A stretch of 64,000 nt of DNA from JANXVR01 sp034667405. GTDB lineage: Bacteria > Actinomycetota > UBA4738 > HRBIN12. Every line of letters starts with the position of its first letter. Position 1 is the stretch's first letter. Position numbers and translations under genes: made by a program. Shown one piece after another: positions 50,073 through 60,013 of the stretch. The DNA lies in contig JAXDJX010000016.1 in NCBI GenBank assembly GCA_034667405.1, forward strand, positions 1-64,000. The letters are read 5' to 3'. Under the pieces are notes generated by a model that searched no databases, was not told the origin of the DNA, and was given only the letters and a program-made list of their open reading frames with translations.

Positions 50073-50546
50073 ATGCTCAAGATCTCCCAGAAGCTCGAAT
50101 ACGCCATGCGCGCCATGATCGAACTCGCCCAACGGCGGAGCGAAGGGGTCCTGGTCCCTGCCCGGGAGATCGCCGAGCGGCAGCAGATCCCGTTGCGTTT
50201 CCTGGAGCAGCAGCTCGGGGCGCTCTCGAAGGCGGGACTGGTGGAGAGCTTCCGTGGGGCCGGGGGAGGGTGCAAGTTGGCGAAGGAGCCGGACACCATC
50301 ACGGTGGCCCAGATCGCGGACGCCATCGAGGGACAGATGTTCCCGGTGTTCTGCCTGGAACCCTCGGATCACACGTGCTTCCAGGACTCGAAGTGCGGAC
50401 TGCAGGGGTTCTGGGGCGATGTGGCCCGCGCCGTAGCTACGGTGTTCGATGAGACGACGGTGGCGGACCTCGCGGCCCGCCACCAACGGATGACACCCGG
50501 CCGGACCCTGGTCAGTCCGGAATCGCTCTTGTCACGCTTGAACTAG
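50073..50546 (+). CDS. Rrf2 family iron-sulfur transcription regulator
   Basis: A 157-aa regulator. The N-terminal winged helix (ISQKLEYAMRAMIELAQ and EIAERQQIPLRFLEQQL) is typical of Rrf2. The cluster-binding Cys residues FCLEPSDHTCFQDSKCGL, near residues 95-110 with spacing CX7CX5C, suggest an Fe-S sensor like IscR or NsrR. AGGAG precedes the ATG. Its targets are unknown. Its stop overlaps the convergent DUF5679 gene. Confidence 0.9.
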   Translation: MLKISQKLEYAMRAMIELAQRRSEGVLVPAREIAERQQIPLRFLEQQLGALSKAGLVESFRGAGGGCKLAKEPDTITVAQIADAIEGQMFPVFCLEPSDHTCFQDSKCGLQGFWGDVARAVATVFDETTVADLAARHQRMTPGRTLVSPESLLSRLN

Positions 50547-50713
50547 CTCTTACTTCCCTCTGCCTCAGCTTTGCTGAGGATCCGGGTGAGTTTCGTGCCG
50601 CACACGCTGCACAACCCCTGGGCTGCGGGGCGCCCATTCTTCAGGGTCACCACCGAACCTTCGAACTTGCGCTTCTCACGGCACTTCATGCAGTACGCCT
50701 CGTACTCGGCCAC
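50543..50713 (-). CDS. Small DUF5679 zinc-ribbon protein
   Basis: A 56-aa protein with two Cys pairs (YCMKCREKR and LCSVCGTKL) forming a predicted zinc ribbon, with TLKNGRPAAQG between. This matches the DUF5679 family. The GTG at 50713 has AAGGAGG five bases upstream, which fixes the start. It converges on the Rrf2 gene with a shared CTAG stop. The family has no assigned role. Confidence 0.85.
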   Translation of the reverse strand: MAEYEAYCMKCREKRKFEGSVVTLKNGRPAAQGLCSVCGTKLTRILSKAEAEGSKS

Positions 50714-50778
50714 GACTGCCTCCTTCCCCAAGGTCGCGCGGGCGACCGCCCTTGCCGGGACGCTGCTCCCAGCTTCAA

Positions 50779-50798
50779 GGCCGCCCGAATGGGCGGCC
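50779..50798. repeat. Inverted repeat in the divergent DUF5679-acs gap
   Basis: GGCCGCCC (50779-50786) and GGGCGGCC (50791-50798) form a perfect 8-bp hairpin with loop GAAT. It lies in the 5' leader of the DUF5679 gene on the minus strand and upstream of the acs -10 box on the plus strand. It could be an operator or a leader hairpin. Confidence 0.5.
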
Positions 50799-50882
50799 CC
50801 TCCGTGCGATGGTGGCCCCCGCGTAGTCACGATGCAAGCACCTACCGTACGTGAAGGGTCGCGTGAACGGCCCCTTCCCCCG

Positions 50883-50888
50883 TACGAT
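50883..50888 (+). promoter_or_regulatory. -10 box upstream of acs
   Basis: TACGAT lies 39 bases before the GTG start. The leader between contains an AGGAG ribosome site, so this is an ordinary rather than a leaderless promoter. Confidence 0.35.
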
Positions 50889-50927
50889 GCACCCCGTCGA
50901 CGACGTTCCCGAGCCCGAGGAGCCCCC

Positions 50928-52889
50928 GTGACCGAGATCGAACCCAACATCGACGCCCTACTCTCAGAACACCGCGTGTTCGAACCTCCACAGTCGTTCC
51001 GGGACACCGCAGTGGTCTCAGACCCCGCCATCTACGATCGCGCGAACGCCGACTACCAGGCCTTTTGGGCCGAACAGGCCAAAGCCCTCACCTGGTCGAA
51101 GCCCTGGGACACCGTGATGGAGTGGACCCCACCCTGGGTCAAGTGGTTCGTTGGAGGGAAACTCAACGTGTCCGCGAACTGCCTGGACCGCCACCTGGAG
51201 GATGGGGGCGGCGACAAGGTGGCCTACCACTGGGAGGGCGAGCCGGGAGACACGCGGACCATCACGTATCGGGATCTCTATGAAGAAACCTGCCGATTCG
51301 CCAATGCCCTGCGTTCGTTGGGGGTGGGCAAAGGGGACCGGGTTGCCATCTACCTCGGCATGGTTCCCGAACTCCCCGTCGCGATGCTGGCGTGCGCAAG
51401 GATCGGGGCGCCGCACAGCGTGGTGTTCGGCGGATTCAGCGCGGAGGCACTGAAGGATCGGATCAACGACGCGCAGGCCAAGATCCTGATCACCGCCGAC
51501 GGTGCGTGGCGGCGGGGAACCGTGGTCCCACTGAAGGCCAATGCGGACGAAGCGGTGGAGCAGTGTCCCTCCATCGAGCACGTCATCACCGTTCGCCGAA
51601 CGGAGAGCGAGCACGCGTTCACGCCGGGCCGCGACCTGTGGTGGCACGACCTCGTGGCCGACCAGCCGGCGGAATGTGAACCGGAAGAGATGGACGCCGA
51701 GGATCTGCTGTACCTCCTCTACACGAGCGGCACCACCGGAAAGCCGAAGGGGATCGTGCACACCACCGGCGGGTACCTCACGCAGGTGGCGGCGACGCAC
51801 CGGATGATCTTCGACATCCATGACGACGATGTGTATTGGTGCGCGGCCGACATCGGCTGGGTGACCGGGCACTCCTACATCGTGTATGGACCGCTCGCGA
51901 ACCACACGACGAGCGTCATGTACGAAGGCGCGCCCGATCAACCGGACAAGGACCGCCTGTGGTCGATCGCGGAGAAGTACAAGGCGACGATCCTCTACAC
52001 CGCGCCCACCGCCATCCGCGCGTTCATGCGATGGGGGACGAACTACCCCGAGCGTCACGATCTGTCATCGCTTCGTCTCTTGGGCTCCGTGGGCGAGCCG
52101 ATCAATCCGGAAGCATGGGTCTGGTACTGGACCTACATCGGTGGCGAACGCTGTCCCGTCGTGGACACGTGGTGGCAGACCGAAACCGGGGCGATCCTGA
52201 TCTCGCCGCTCCCCGGCATCACGCCGCTCACGCCCGGCTCTGCCACGTTCCCGTTCCCCGGGATCGACGCCGATGTGGTGGACGAGAAGGGCGAGTCCGT
52301 GCCGCTCGGGGGCGGTGGCTATCTGGTGCTGCGTCATCCGTGGCCCGCCATCAGCCGCACCATCTACGGCGATCCCGACCGATACGTTGAGACGTATTTC
52401 GGGCGGTTCGGCAACGACGTCTATGTTGCGGGCGACGGCGCGCGCCGGGATGAGGACGGCGCGTTCTGGCTGATGGGACGCATCGACGACGTCATGAACG
52501 TTGCGGGGCACCGGCTCTCCACGTTCGAGATCGAGAGTGCTCTGGTCGACAACCAGAAAGTTGCAGAGGCAGCTGTGGTCTCACGTCCGGACGAACTCAA
52601 GGGCGAGGGCATCGTGGCGTTCGTGACGCTCAAGGGCGACGTGGATGGCGACGCGTCCACCGTGAAGGAATTGCGCGACCACGTGGCGAAGATGATCGGT
52701 CCCATCGCCAAGCCCGACAACATCATCTTCACGCCGGATCTGCCGAAGACGCGGTCGGGGAAGATCATGCGCCGGCTGCTCCGTGACGTCGCGCGCGGCA
52801 ATGTGCTCGGCGACGTGACCACGCTCGCCAACGCAGAGATCGTCGAAGGCATCCGCCAGCAGGCAGCGGCCAAACCGACCGAGGACTGA
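50928..52889 (+). CDS. acs: Acetyl-CoA synthetase (AMP-forming) family
   Basis: A 653-aa ANL-superfamily ligase that activates acetate, or possibly propionate, to its CoA ester. It has WTPPWVKWFVGGKLNVSANCLDRH (Acs-type N-terminus), YTSGTTGKPKGIVHTTGG near residue 265, the WWQTETGA A5 motif and GRIDDVMNVAGHRLSTFE. The acetylation-target Lys lies in KTRSGKIMRRLLR near residue 610. The GTG at 50928 has AGGAG six bases upstream. The substrate cannot be settled by eye. Confidence 0.93.
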   Translation: MTEIEPNIDALLSEHRVFEPPQSFRDTAVVSDPAIYDRANADYQAFWAEQAKALTWSKPWDTVMEWTPPWVKWFVGGKLNVSANCLDRHLEDGGGDKVAYHWEGEPGDTRTITYRDLYEETCRFANALRSLGVGKGDRVAIYLGMVPELPVAMLACARIGAPHSVVFGGFSAEALKDRINDAQAKILITADGAWRRGTVVPLKANADEAVEQCPSIEHVITVRRTESEHAFTPGRDLWWHDLVADQPAECEPEEMDAEDLLYLLYTSGTTGKPKGIVHTTGGYLTQVAATHRMIFDIHDDDVYWCAADIGWVTGHSYIVYGPLANHTTSVMYEGAPDQPDKDRLWSIAEKYKATILYTAPTAIRAFMRWGTNYPERHDLSSLRLLGSVGEPINPEAWVWYWTYIGGERCPVVDTWWQTETGAILISPLPGITPLTPGSATFPFPGIDADVVDEKGESVPLGGGGYLVLRHPWPAISRTIYGDPDRYVETYFGRFGNDVYVAGDGARRDEDGAFWLMGRIDDVMNVAGHRLSTFEIESALVDNQKVAEAAVVSRPDELKGEGIVAFVTLKGDVDGDASTVKELRDHVAKMIGPIAKPDNIIFTPDLPKTRSGKIMRRLLRDVARGNVLGDVTTLANAEIVEGIRQQAAAKPTED

Positions 52890-52891
52890 CC

Positions 52892-53287
52892 GTGTTCACC
52901 GACGCCGAGCGAGCGTTCGTCGAGCCGCGGCCGGTTGCGCGCGTGGCGACCGTGCAGCCGGACGGTTCGCCGCATGTCGTTCCGGTCTGTCCCGTGGTCG
53001 TCGGAGACCGTGTCATCTTCGAGTCCGGCGCGGGGACGGCCAAGACGCGCAACCTCGCGGCGGATGCGCGCGTCGCCATCTGCTGGGACGAGTACCTGGA
53101 CGATTGGGACGCGCTCGCGCAGGTCGTGGGGTTCGGGCGGGCGCGGGTGCTCACAGGAGACGAGCGAGCACGGGCCGCCGCGCTCCTGGTGCAGACGTTT
53201 CCACAATTCTTGACTCAGTCCACGTTCGACGAGCACGACATGGTGGTGGAGGTGGCGATCGAGCGCGTCTCTAGTTGGGGCGTGTGA
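52892..53287 (+). CDS. Pyridoxamine-5'-phosphate-oxidase-like flavin/F420-binding protein
   Basis: A 131-aa split-barrel protein with RPVARVATVQPDGSPHVVPV at the start, then TAKTRNLAADARVAI and VGFGRARVLTG. This matches the PNPOx-like family, which in actinobacteria includes F420 or heme binders. The GTG start lies two bases after the acs stop. The cofactor and substrate are unknown. Confidence 0.82.
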   Translation: MFTDAERAFVEPRPVARVATVQPDGSPHVVPVCPVVVGDRVIFESGAGTAKTRNLAADARVAICWDEYLDDWDALAQVVGFGRARVLTGDERARAAALLVQTFPQFLTQSTFDEHDMVVEVAIERVSSWGV

Positions 53288-53294
53288 GCGCCTC

Positions 53295-55070
53295 TCAGAC
53301 GTGTCGCTTCAGGAAGTCGAGGATCAGTTCGACGTGCCGGATCTGTTCGGCGGCATCGTTCGCGTGGTGGCCTCCTGGGTAGGTGTGCACGTCGACCTCT
53401 TTGCCGAGACGTTTGAGCGCGTGCGCGTACACCATCACCTGACCCAACGGGCATCGGCTGTCGTGCTCGCCGGCGATCATCAACGTGGGCGCGACGACGT
53501 GTTCGACATAGGTCATGGGATTGCGCTCGTGATAGAGCTCGGGAAGATCCATCGGTGAGCCACCCATGACGGAGAGGTCCCATGCGCGAAGGGCCGGCGC
53601 CGATTCGTAGTGGGCGGCAACGTAATCGCCGGCGGGGATGCCCGCCACCACGGCTCGCCACCGTTCGGGATGGATACCGGCATTGAGGTTCGCGAGGTAG
53701 CCGCCCCAGGACCACCCTTCGATGGCCACGCGCGCGGGATCGGCGATCCCTTCCAAGATGATCTGATCCAGCGCCGCGATGAGGTCCTCGGACTCGACGA
53801 ACCCGATGTTTGCGTGGATGGCTTCGCGGTGAGCACGGTCCGAGCCCGTCGAACCTCGGTAGTTCACCAACAGGACGGCGTACCCATCGTCGACGTAGGC
53901 CTGGGTCCTGGGATCCCATCCGTCCGTGTGGTGCGACTCGGGTCCGCCATGCACCGAAACCACAGTGGGGAACGGACCGTCCCCGTCCGGCGTGACCACG
54001 TACGCGCCGATCCGATCGCCGTGTGTGTTCGTTACCTCCATGGCTCGGAACGGGTGGCCGTCGGGGGCGTGGCCGGGGATCGACACGACGACGTCGCCGG
54101 CGGTGTTCCGGATGCTCGGGGCTCGGGCTCCGGAGTGTCCGCGGTACCAGACCTCGCCGTCGGGTCGGACGCGAGCGTCGGACAGGGTCCCGGCGACACG
54201 CAGCAGCTGCGTCGATGCCTCGCCGGCGGGATCCATAACGAGGAGTTCCTGCTCACCGATGGTCTCGTGATGCAGGAGCACCCGGATGCCGTCCGGCATC
54301 CAATCGAGCGGCGTGACGGGACCCCGGAACTCACCGAGCGGGATATCGGTCCTGGCCCCTGTGGCGGCGTCCCAGATCGCCGGGCGGTCCATCCCGTCGC
54401 GTTCGTGGACGATGAGGAGGCGTTGATCGCCCGGGATGGGGGACCACGCCGCGGGACCCAAGAAGCAGCCCGGGTCGGCCTCCTCCGCTACGGTCTTTCC
54501 GGTTCGCGCATCGATGACGCGGAGGCCCTGATGCATGATGTCGCCCTGTTCGGCGTGGCGGATACAGACCAGGGTTCCGTCGGCCGATAGACCGCCCGCT
54601 CCTTGCGGGAACTCACGTCCGACGCCCGCCGGATGGGCGTTCCGGTAGATCTCGCGTGGCTCCCCATCTCCGTGCCGTGTGTACACCACGTAATCCTCGT
54701 CGGTGGCGAATCCCACGCCGACGGCGTCGCCCGCGAACGAGATCCCCATCATCCAGGCATCGGGAAGTTCCGGGAACAGCGGGACCGCCGTGCCGCCGGC
54801 GAACGGCGTGACCATCCAGTGGCCGTGTTCGTCGCCCAGGAGGTCCAACCACCAGAGGACCCCGCTGCCGTCGGGCAGCATGTGGACCTCCTCTGCGCCG
54901 ACCCCGGCCGTGGAGACACGGCGGCGTTCCCCGGTTCCCAGGTCCCAGCTCCATGCTTGCGTCGACCCGTCCTCGGTCGAGACCACCGCGAGATGGCCGG
55001 GAGCGCCGGCCGCCCACGCGACCTGCTGGATGTTCGGCGTTGAGAATCGCTGCCTCCAGGTGTCAGACAT
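53295..55070 (-). CDS. S9 family prolyl oligopeptidase-type peptidase
   Basis: A 591-aa cytosolic serine peptidase or esterase. The N-terminal half (about 1-340) is a beta-propeller-like region. The C-terminal alpha/beta hydrolase has nucleophile Ser in IEGWSWGGYLANL near residue 455, Asp in GEHDSRCPLGQ and His in YPGGHHAND. The triad is complete, and VSVHGGPESHHTDGWD is the oxyanion region. The ATG at 55070 is supported by TACGAT seven bases upstream. It diverges from groEL. Confidence 0.9.
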   Translation of the reverse strand: MSDTWRQRFSTPNIQQVAWAAGAPGHLAVVSTEDGSTQAWSWDLGTGERRRVSTAGVGAEEVHMLPDGSGVLWWLDLLGDEHGHWMVTPFAGGTAVPLFPELPDAWMMGISFAGDAVGVGFATDEDYVVYTRHGDGEPREIYRNAHPAGVGREFPQGAGGLSADGTLVCIRHAEQGDIMHQGLRVIDARTGKTVAEEADPGCFLGPAAWSPIPGDQRLLIVHERDGMDRPAIWDAATGARTDIPLGEFRGPVTPLDWMPDGIRVLLHHETIGEQELLVMDPAGEASTQLLRVAGTLSDARVRPDGEVWYRGHSGARAPSIRNTAGDVVVSIPGHAPDGHPFRAMEVTNTHGDRIGAYVVTPDGDGPFPTVVSVHGGPESHHTDGWDPRTQAYVDDGYAVLLVNYRGSTGSDRAHREAIHANIGFVESEDLIAALDQIILEGIADPARVAIEGWSWGGYLANLNAGIHPERWRAVVAGIPAGDYVAAHYESAPALRAWDLSVMGGSPMDLPELYHERNPMTYVEHVVAPTLMIAGEHDSRCPLGQVMVYAHALKRLGKEVDVHTYPGGHHANDAAEQIRHVELILDFLKRHV

Positions 55071-55077
55071 GGGCGGA

Positions 55078-55083
55078 ATCGTA
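55078..55083 (-). promoter_or_regulatory. -10 box of leaderless type for the S9 peptidase gene
   Basis: Minus-strand TACGAT ends seven bases before the ATG at 55070, with no ribosome site between. Confidence 0.5.
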
Positions 55084-55101
55084 CGGGCGCCGTAGCGGGG
55101 C

Positions 55102-55132
55102 TTGCCACGACCGCCGGGTTTCCCGTTACAAT
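55102..55132 (+). promoter_or_regulatory. Predicted groEL promoter
   Basis: TTGCCA (55102-55107) and TACAAT (55127-55132) lie just upstream of the CIRCE operator. The spacing is 19 bases, longer than ideal. Confidence 0.5.
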
Positions 55133-55134
55133 CG

Positions 55135-55161
55135 TTAGCACTCAAGCACGTCGAGTGCTAG
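55135..55161 (+). promoter_or_regulatory. CIRCE operator (HrcA site)
   Basis: TTAGCACTC, nine bases, then GAGTGCTAG. This matches the CIRCE consensus TTAGCACTC-N9-GAGTGCTAA except for the last base. It sits directly after the predicted -10, so HrcA repressor binding would block groEL transcription until heat stress. Confidence 0.95.
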
Positions 55162-55207
55162 CAGTCAACGACCAAGGCTGAGAAGCCACGACCACAAGGA
55201 GGAAGGG

Positions 55208-56836
<1,629 letters not shown>

Positions 56837-56860
56837 GTCCAGCGGCATCTCGCGCACGGT

Positions 56861-56889
56861 CGAACGGGGCCCCTTCGGGGCCCCGTTCG
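56861..56889 (+). terminator. Hairpin terminator after groEL
   Basis: Perfect 13-bp arms CGAACGGGGCCCC (56861-56873) and GGGGCCCCGTTCG (56877-56889) enclose loop TTC, 24 bases after the groEL stop. There is no long U-tract. Confidence 0.8.
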
Positions 56890-56903
56890 CGTTCTCCCAC
56901 CGG

Positions 56904-56932
56904 TTGACCCGCGCGACGCGCCCGTCGACAAT
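56904..56932 (+). promoter_or_regulatory. Promoter of the uORF-MFS transcript
   Basis: TTGACC (56904-56909) and GACAAT (56927-56932) are separated by exactly 17 bases. The -10 ends seven bases before the ATG of a seven-codon ORF at 56940, which predicts a leaderless mRNA. Confidence 0.6.
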
Positions 56933-56939
56933 CGCTGCC

Positions 56940-56963
56940 ATGCCCCGGTCCGCTGCTCGCTGA
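56940..56963 (+). CDS. Predicted leaderless 7-aa upstream ORF
   Basis: The frame encodes MPRSAAR then TGA. The stop shares its A with the ATG of the MFS gene (TGATG), the classic arrangement for termination-reinitiation. With the promoter placed at the ATG, ribosomes would enter at this ORF and reach the MFS gene only by reinitiation. This predicts that MFS output depends on translation of the small ORF. Confidence 0.5.
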   Translation: MPRSAAR

Positions 56964-58672
56964 TGGCGCTCTCCGACTCCGCCCGCGCACTCCGCGAGGT
57001 CGCCCATAGCAAGGGGATGCGCCGGGTTCTGTTCGCGTTCCTGTTCTTCAATGTGGCGGAATGGGCGACGTGGGTGGCGATGCTGGTGTTCGCCTACCAA
57101 CGCGGCGGCGTAACCACCGCCGGCATCGTGGCGGTCGTGCAGCTGATCCCGGGCATCTTCGTCGCCCCTCTGGGCTCGGTGGTTGGGGACCGGATCCCGA
57201 GGAACCGAGCGCTCGCGATCGCATATTCCGCCATGGCGATCGCCCTGTTCGCTGCCGGTATCGTGCTCGTCGTCCACGCCCCGGCCCCCATCGCCTATCT
57301 CATGGGGGCAGTGGCCAATGCCGCGCTGACGATGATCCGGCCCGTGCACAATTCGATCCTTCCCGAGCTTGCGGATCGACCCGAGACCCTTACGGCAGCG
57401 AACGCGCTTTCCAGCACTGCTGAAGGGTTGTCGACGTTCGTCGGACCGGTGGTGACCGGGGTGCTCCTGCAAACAGAAGGAGCCGGTGCCGTCTTCCTGG
57501 TGATGGGCGGCTGTCTGATCATCTCGAGCCTGCTTGCCGCAGGCGTCCCGTTGCGCTCGGGTGTACGGAGCCTGGTGCACGCCGGATCAGTGGTCGGAGA
57601 TGCTGCCGCGGGGTTTCGTGAACTTCGGAGCACAGCGGGAGCGGGGGCGATCATGGGTTTGTTCTGCGCCCAGTTCGTGGTCATGGGGCTCATGGATGTG
57701 CTGGCCGTCGTGTTGGCATTCCAGGTGTTCAACATGTCGCCGTCGGGACCCGGCCTGCTGACCGGAGCACTCGGGCTCGGAGCCTTGATCGGCTCGGGCG
57801 CGACGATCATCCTCATCGGCCGCAAGCGTCTCTCGACCTCTATCGGCGTCGGCGCGTTGGCGACCGGCCTCCCGCTCGCCTTGATCACCGTGGTGCCCGC
57901 CTACGCTCAGGCGATCATCCTGCTCATGGCCTCGGGCATGGGCCGGGCGTTCGTCGATGTAGGCGGGCGCACACTCCTTCAACGCACGGTGAAGGACGAG
58001 ATCCTGGCACGGGTGTTCGGGCTCCAGGAGTCGGCGGCGATGCTCGGGTTGACGATCGGCTCGGCCCTTGCGCCGCTGCTGGTTTTCTGGCTTGGTGGAC
58101 GGGGCGCGTTCCTGGCGGCGGGGGTGTTCCTCCCGGCCATGGCCATCTTCGCGTGGCGGCAGCTGGCCCTGGCCGATCGTCTGGCCACGGCACCCGATCC
58201 CGCACGCGTGTCGCTCCTGCGCTCAACGTCGATCTTCCATCCACTCCCACAGCCGGTCATCGAACGACTCTCCCGCAACCTCATCGCGATCGAGGCGTCG
58301 CCCGGTGAGGTCATCATCCGGCAGGGTGATCCCGGCGATCGGTTCTACCTGGTGAACGACGGGACCGTCGCGGTGAGCATCGACGGTGGACACGTGGCCG
58401 ACCTGAGCCCGGGGCACTTCTTCGGAGAGATCGCCCTCTTGCGGGACGCCCCGCGCAACGCGACGGTGACGGCCTCCGGCCCGGTGCATCTGCTGGCGCT
58501 GGAGCGTGTGGAGTTCCTGGATGCGGTGACCGGCTCCCATGCCGCCTCCGAAGCCGCCGACCGGACGGTGGAACTTCGCTTGGGGCAGACGTCGGCGGAC
58601 GACGAAGATCCGGCGGCCTTCACAGAACCGCAACATCTTCCCTCGAACCCGTCCGAACCCCCGGGCCCGTAG
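56963..58672 (+). CDS. MFS transporter fused to a cyclic-nucleotide-binding domain
   Basis: A 569-aa fusion. Residues 20-415 form a major facilitator of the DHA-like or enterobactin-exporter-like type with about 11-12 helices. From about residue 424 a CRP-type cNMP-binding domain follows: IRQGDPGDRFYLVNDG, then phosphate-binding cassette FFGEIALLRDAPRNATV, whose Glu and Arg for cAMP contact are both present. It is predicted to be a transporter gated or tuned by cAMP. The cyclase at 14597 is a candidate source. The substrate is unknown. Confidence 0.9.
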   Translation: MALSDSARALREVAHSKGMRRVLFAFLFFNVAEWATWVAMLVFAYQRGGVTTAGIVAVVQLIPGIFVAPLGSVVGDRIPRNRALAIAYSAMAIALFAAGIVLVVHAPAPIAYLMGAVANAALTMIRPVHNSILPELADRPETLTAANALSSTAEGLSTFVGPVVTGVLLQTEGAGAVFLVMGGCLIISSLLAAGVPLRSGVRSLVHAGSVVGDAAAGFRELRSTAGAGAIMGLFCAQFVVMGLMDVLAVVLAFQVFNMSPSGPGLLTGALGLGALIGSGATIILIGRKRLSTSIGVGALATGLPLALITVVPAYAQAIILLMASGMGRAFVDVGGRTLLQRTVKDEILARVFGLQESAAMLGLTIGSALAPLLVFWLGGRGAFLAAGVFLPAMAIFAWRQLALADRLATAPDPARVSLLRSTSIFHPLPQPVIERLSRNLIAIEASPGEVIIRQGDPGDRFYLVNDGTVAVSIDGGHVADLSPGHFFGEIALLRDAPRNATVTASGPVHLLALERVEFLDAVTGSHAASEAADRTVELRLGQTSADDEDPAAFTEPQHLPSNPSEPPGP

Positions 58673-58771
58673 CGCCGAAGATGAGGTGGAGCCCCTCTCT
58701 CCGATCGAACGGTCCGGCAGCCACGTGCGGCCGGGCCGTTCGTGAGTCCGGGGCCTACCGAACCTCCGTGG

Positions 58772-58777
58772 GACAAT
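58772..58777 (+). promoter_or_regulatory. -10 box upstream of larE
   Basis: GACAAT ends four bases before the first ATG (58782) and seven before the second (58785). The local leaderless spacing favours the second. Confidence 0.35.
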
Positions 58778-58781
58778 CGCC

Positions 58782-59606
58782 ATGATGGTTGCGACCGAGG
58801 TATCCCCGAAGCTCGACCGGCTGCACGCGGTGCTGGCTGCCGAGACCGCCGGGGTTGTCGTGGCGTACAGCGGAGGCATCGATTCGACCTTGGTCGCGGC
58901 TGTGGCGGCCCGGGCCCTGGGTGATCGTGCGCTGGCGGTCACCGCCGTGTCGCCCTCCCTCGCGCCCGGCGAAGCCGAGCAGGCAGCGCAGGTCGCGCAG
59001 CAGCTCGGCATCGCCCACCGGACGGTTCGGACGCATGAAACGGAGAACCCGTCGTACCTGGCGAACGACGTCGACCGCTGCTACCACTGCAAGACCGAGC
59101 TGTATGACGTCTTGGGCCGGGTCGCCGGCGAAGCCGGGGACCGCACCGTGGTGTCGGGGGCCAACGCGGACGATCTGGGCGACTATCGTCCCGGCCTGCG
59201 CGCCGCGGCCGAACACGGCATCCGTCACCCGCTGGTGGAGGTGGGCATGAACAAGATCGACGTTCGCCGCGCGGCGCAGGCGCTCGACATCCCCACGTGG
59301 GACAAGCCGGCGTCGGCCTGCCTATCGTCGAGGATCGCGTTCGGAGTGAGGATCACCGTGGAGGAACTATCGAAGGTCGGACGCGCCGAGCGTGTCTTGA
59401 AAGACGAAGGATTCCGTCAGTGCCGGGTCCGCGTCCATGGGGACGTGGTGCGCATCGAAGTGGAGATCGGCGAACTCTCGCGACTGGCCGACGCGGCCCT
59501 GCGGGAACGCGTCTTGACCGGCATCAAGGCTCTGGGGTACCGCTACGTCACGCTGGACCTCGAAGGGTTCCGTTCGGGTTCGATGAATCCGCCCGACGCA
59601 GGGTAG
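58782..59606 (+). CDS. larE: ATP-dependent sacrificial sulfur transferase LarE
   Basis: A 274-aa PP-loop enzyme that donates sulfur from its own Cys to the pyridinium dithiocarboxylate of the nickel-pincer cofactor. SGGIDSTLVA near residue 31 is the PP-loop. CYHCKTELY near 104, SGANADDLGDYRPG and the sacrificial Cys in ACLSSRIAFG near residue 180 are family marks. The start may be ATG 58785. No larA, larB or larC is in this window, so partners must lie elsewhere. Confidence 0.92.
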   Translation: MMVATEVSPKLDRLHAVLAAETAGVVVAYSGGIDSTLVAAVAARALGDRALAVTAVSPSLAPGEAEQAAQVAQQLGIAHRTVRTHETENPSYLANDVDRCYHCKTELYDVLGRVAGEAGDRTVVSGANADDLGDYRPGLRAAAEHGIRHPLVEVGMNKIDVRRAAQALDIPTWDKPASACLSSRIAFGVRITVEELSKVGRAERVLKDEGFRQCRVRVHGDVVRIEVEIGELSRLADAALRERVLTGIKALGYRYVTLDLEGFRSGSMNPPDAG

Positions 59607-59609
59607 GCT
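59604..59609 (+). promoter_or_regulatory. -10 box of leaderless type for the thioesterase gene
   Basis: TAGGCT ends eight bases before the ATG at 59618. Its first three bases are the larE stop codon. Confidence 0.4.
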
Positions 59610-59617
59610 CCGGCGGC

Positions 59618-60013
59618 ATGAGCGAGGTCCTGATCACTATCCGCTGGCGCGACATGGACGCGTACGGTCACGTGAACAACGGCGTCTACCTCAACTATCT
59701 GGAGGAGGCTCGCGACGGTCTCGCCGCAGAGTTGTTCGGGGAGCAGGCGTCGTGGGACTTCGTCCTCGCGCACGTGGAGATCGACTTCCGTTCCCAACTG
59801 ACGCAAGCCGACGGCACCATCACGGTGCGCTCTGAAGTTGCCGGCCTCGGCACGTCAAGTGTTCGAACGCGAGAACGCATCTTCAAGTCCGATGGGACGC
59901 TCGCCGCCGAAGCCGCATCGGTGATCGTTCCCCGGAATGCGGAAGGCACCGGGTCGCGGCCGTTAACCGAGGATGAGCGGCGAACGATCGATGCTGCGAT
60001 CGTGACGGACTAG
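59618..60013 (+). CDS. Acyl-CoA thioesterase, 4HBT hotdog fold
   Basis: A 131-aa hotdog protein. RWRDMDAYGHVNNGVYLNYLEEAR near the start is the 4-hydroxybenzoyl-CoA thioesterase signature with catalytic Asp. VEIDFRSQLTQADGTITV follows. The length is usual for the family and the thioester substrate is unknown. Its stop overlaps that of the convergent wall hydrolase gene (CTAG). Confidence 0.9.
   Translation: MSEVLITIRWRDMDAYGHVNNGVYLNYLEEARDGLAAELFGEQASWDFVLAHVEIDFRSQLTQADGTITVRSEVAGLGTSSVRTRERIFKSDGTLAAEAASVIVPRNAEGTGSRPLTEDERRTIDAAIVTD

Noticed and set aside
50571..50927. N-terminal extension of acetyl-CoA synthetase in an open frame from 50571
   Set aside because: It would overlap the convergent DUF5679 gene and lacks Acs similarity. 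GTG 50928 has AGGAG and gives the usual length.
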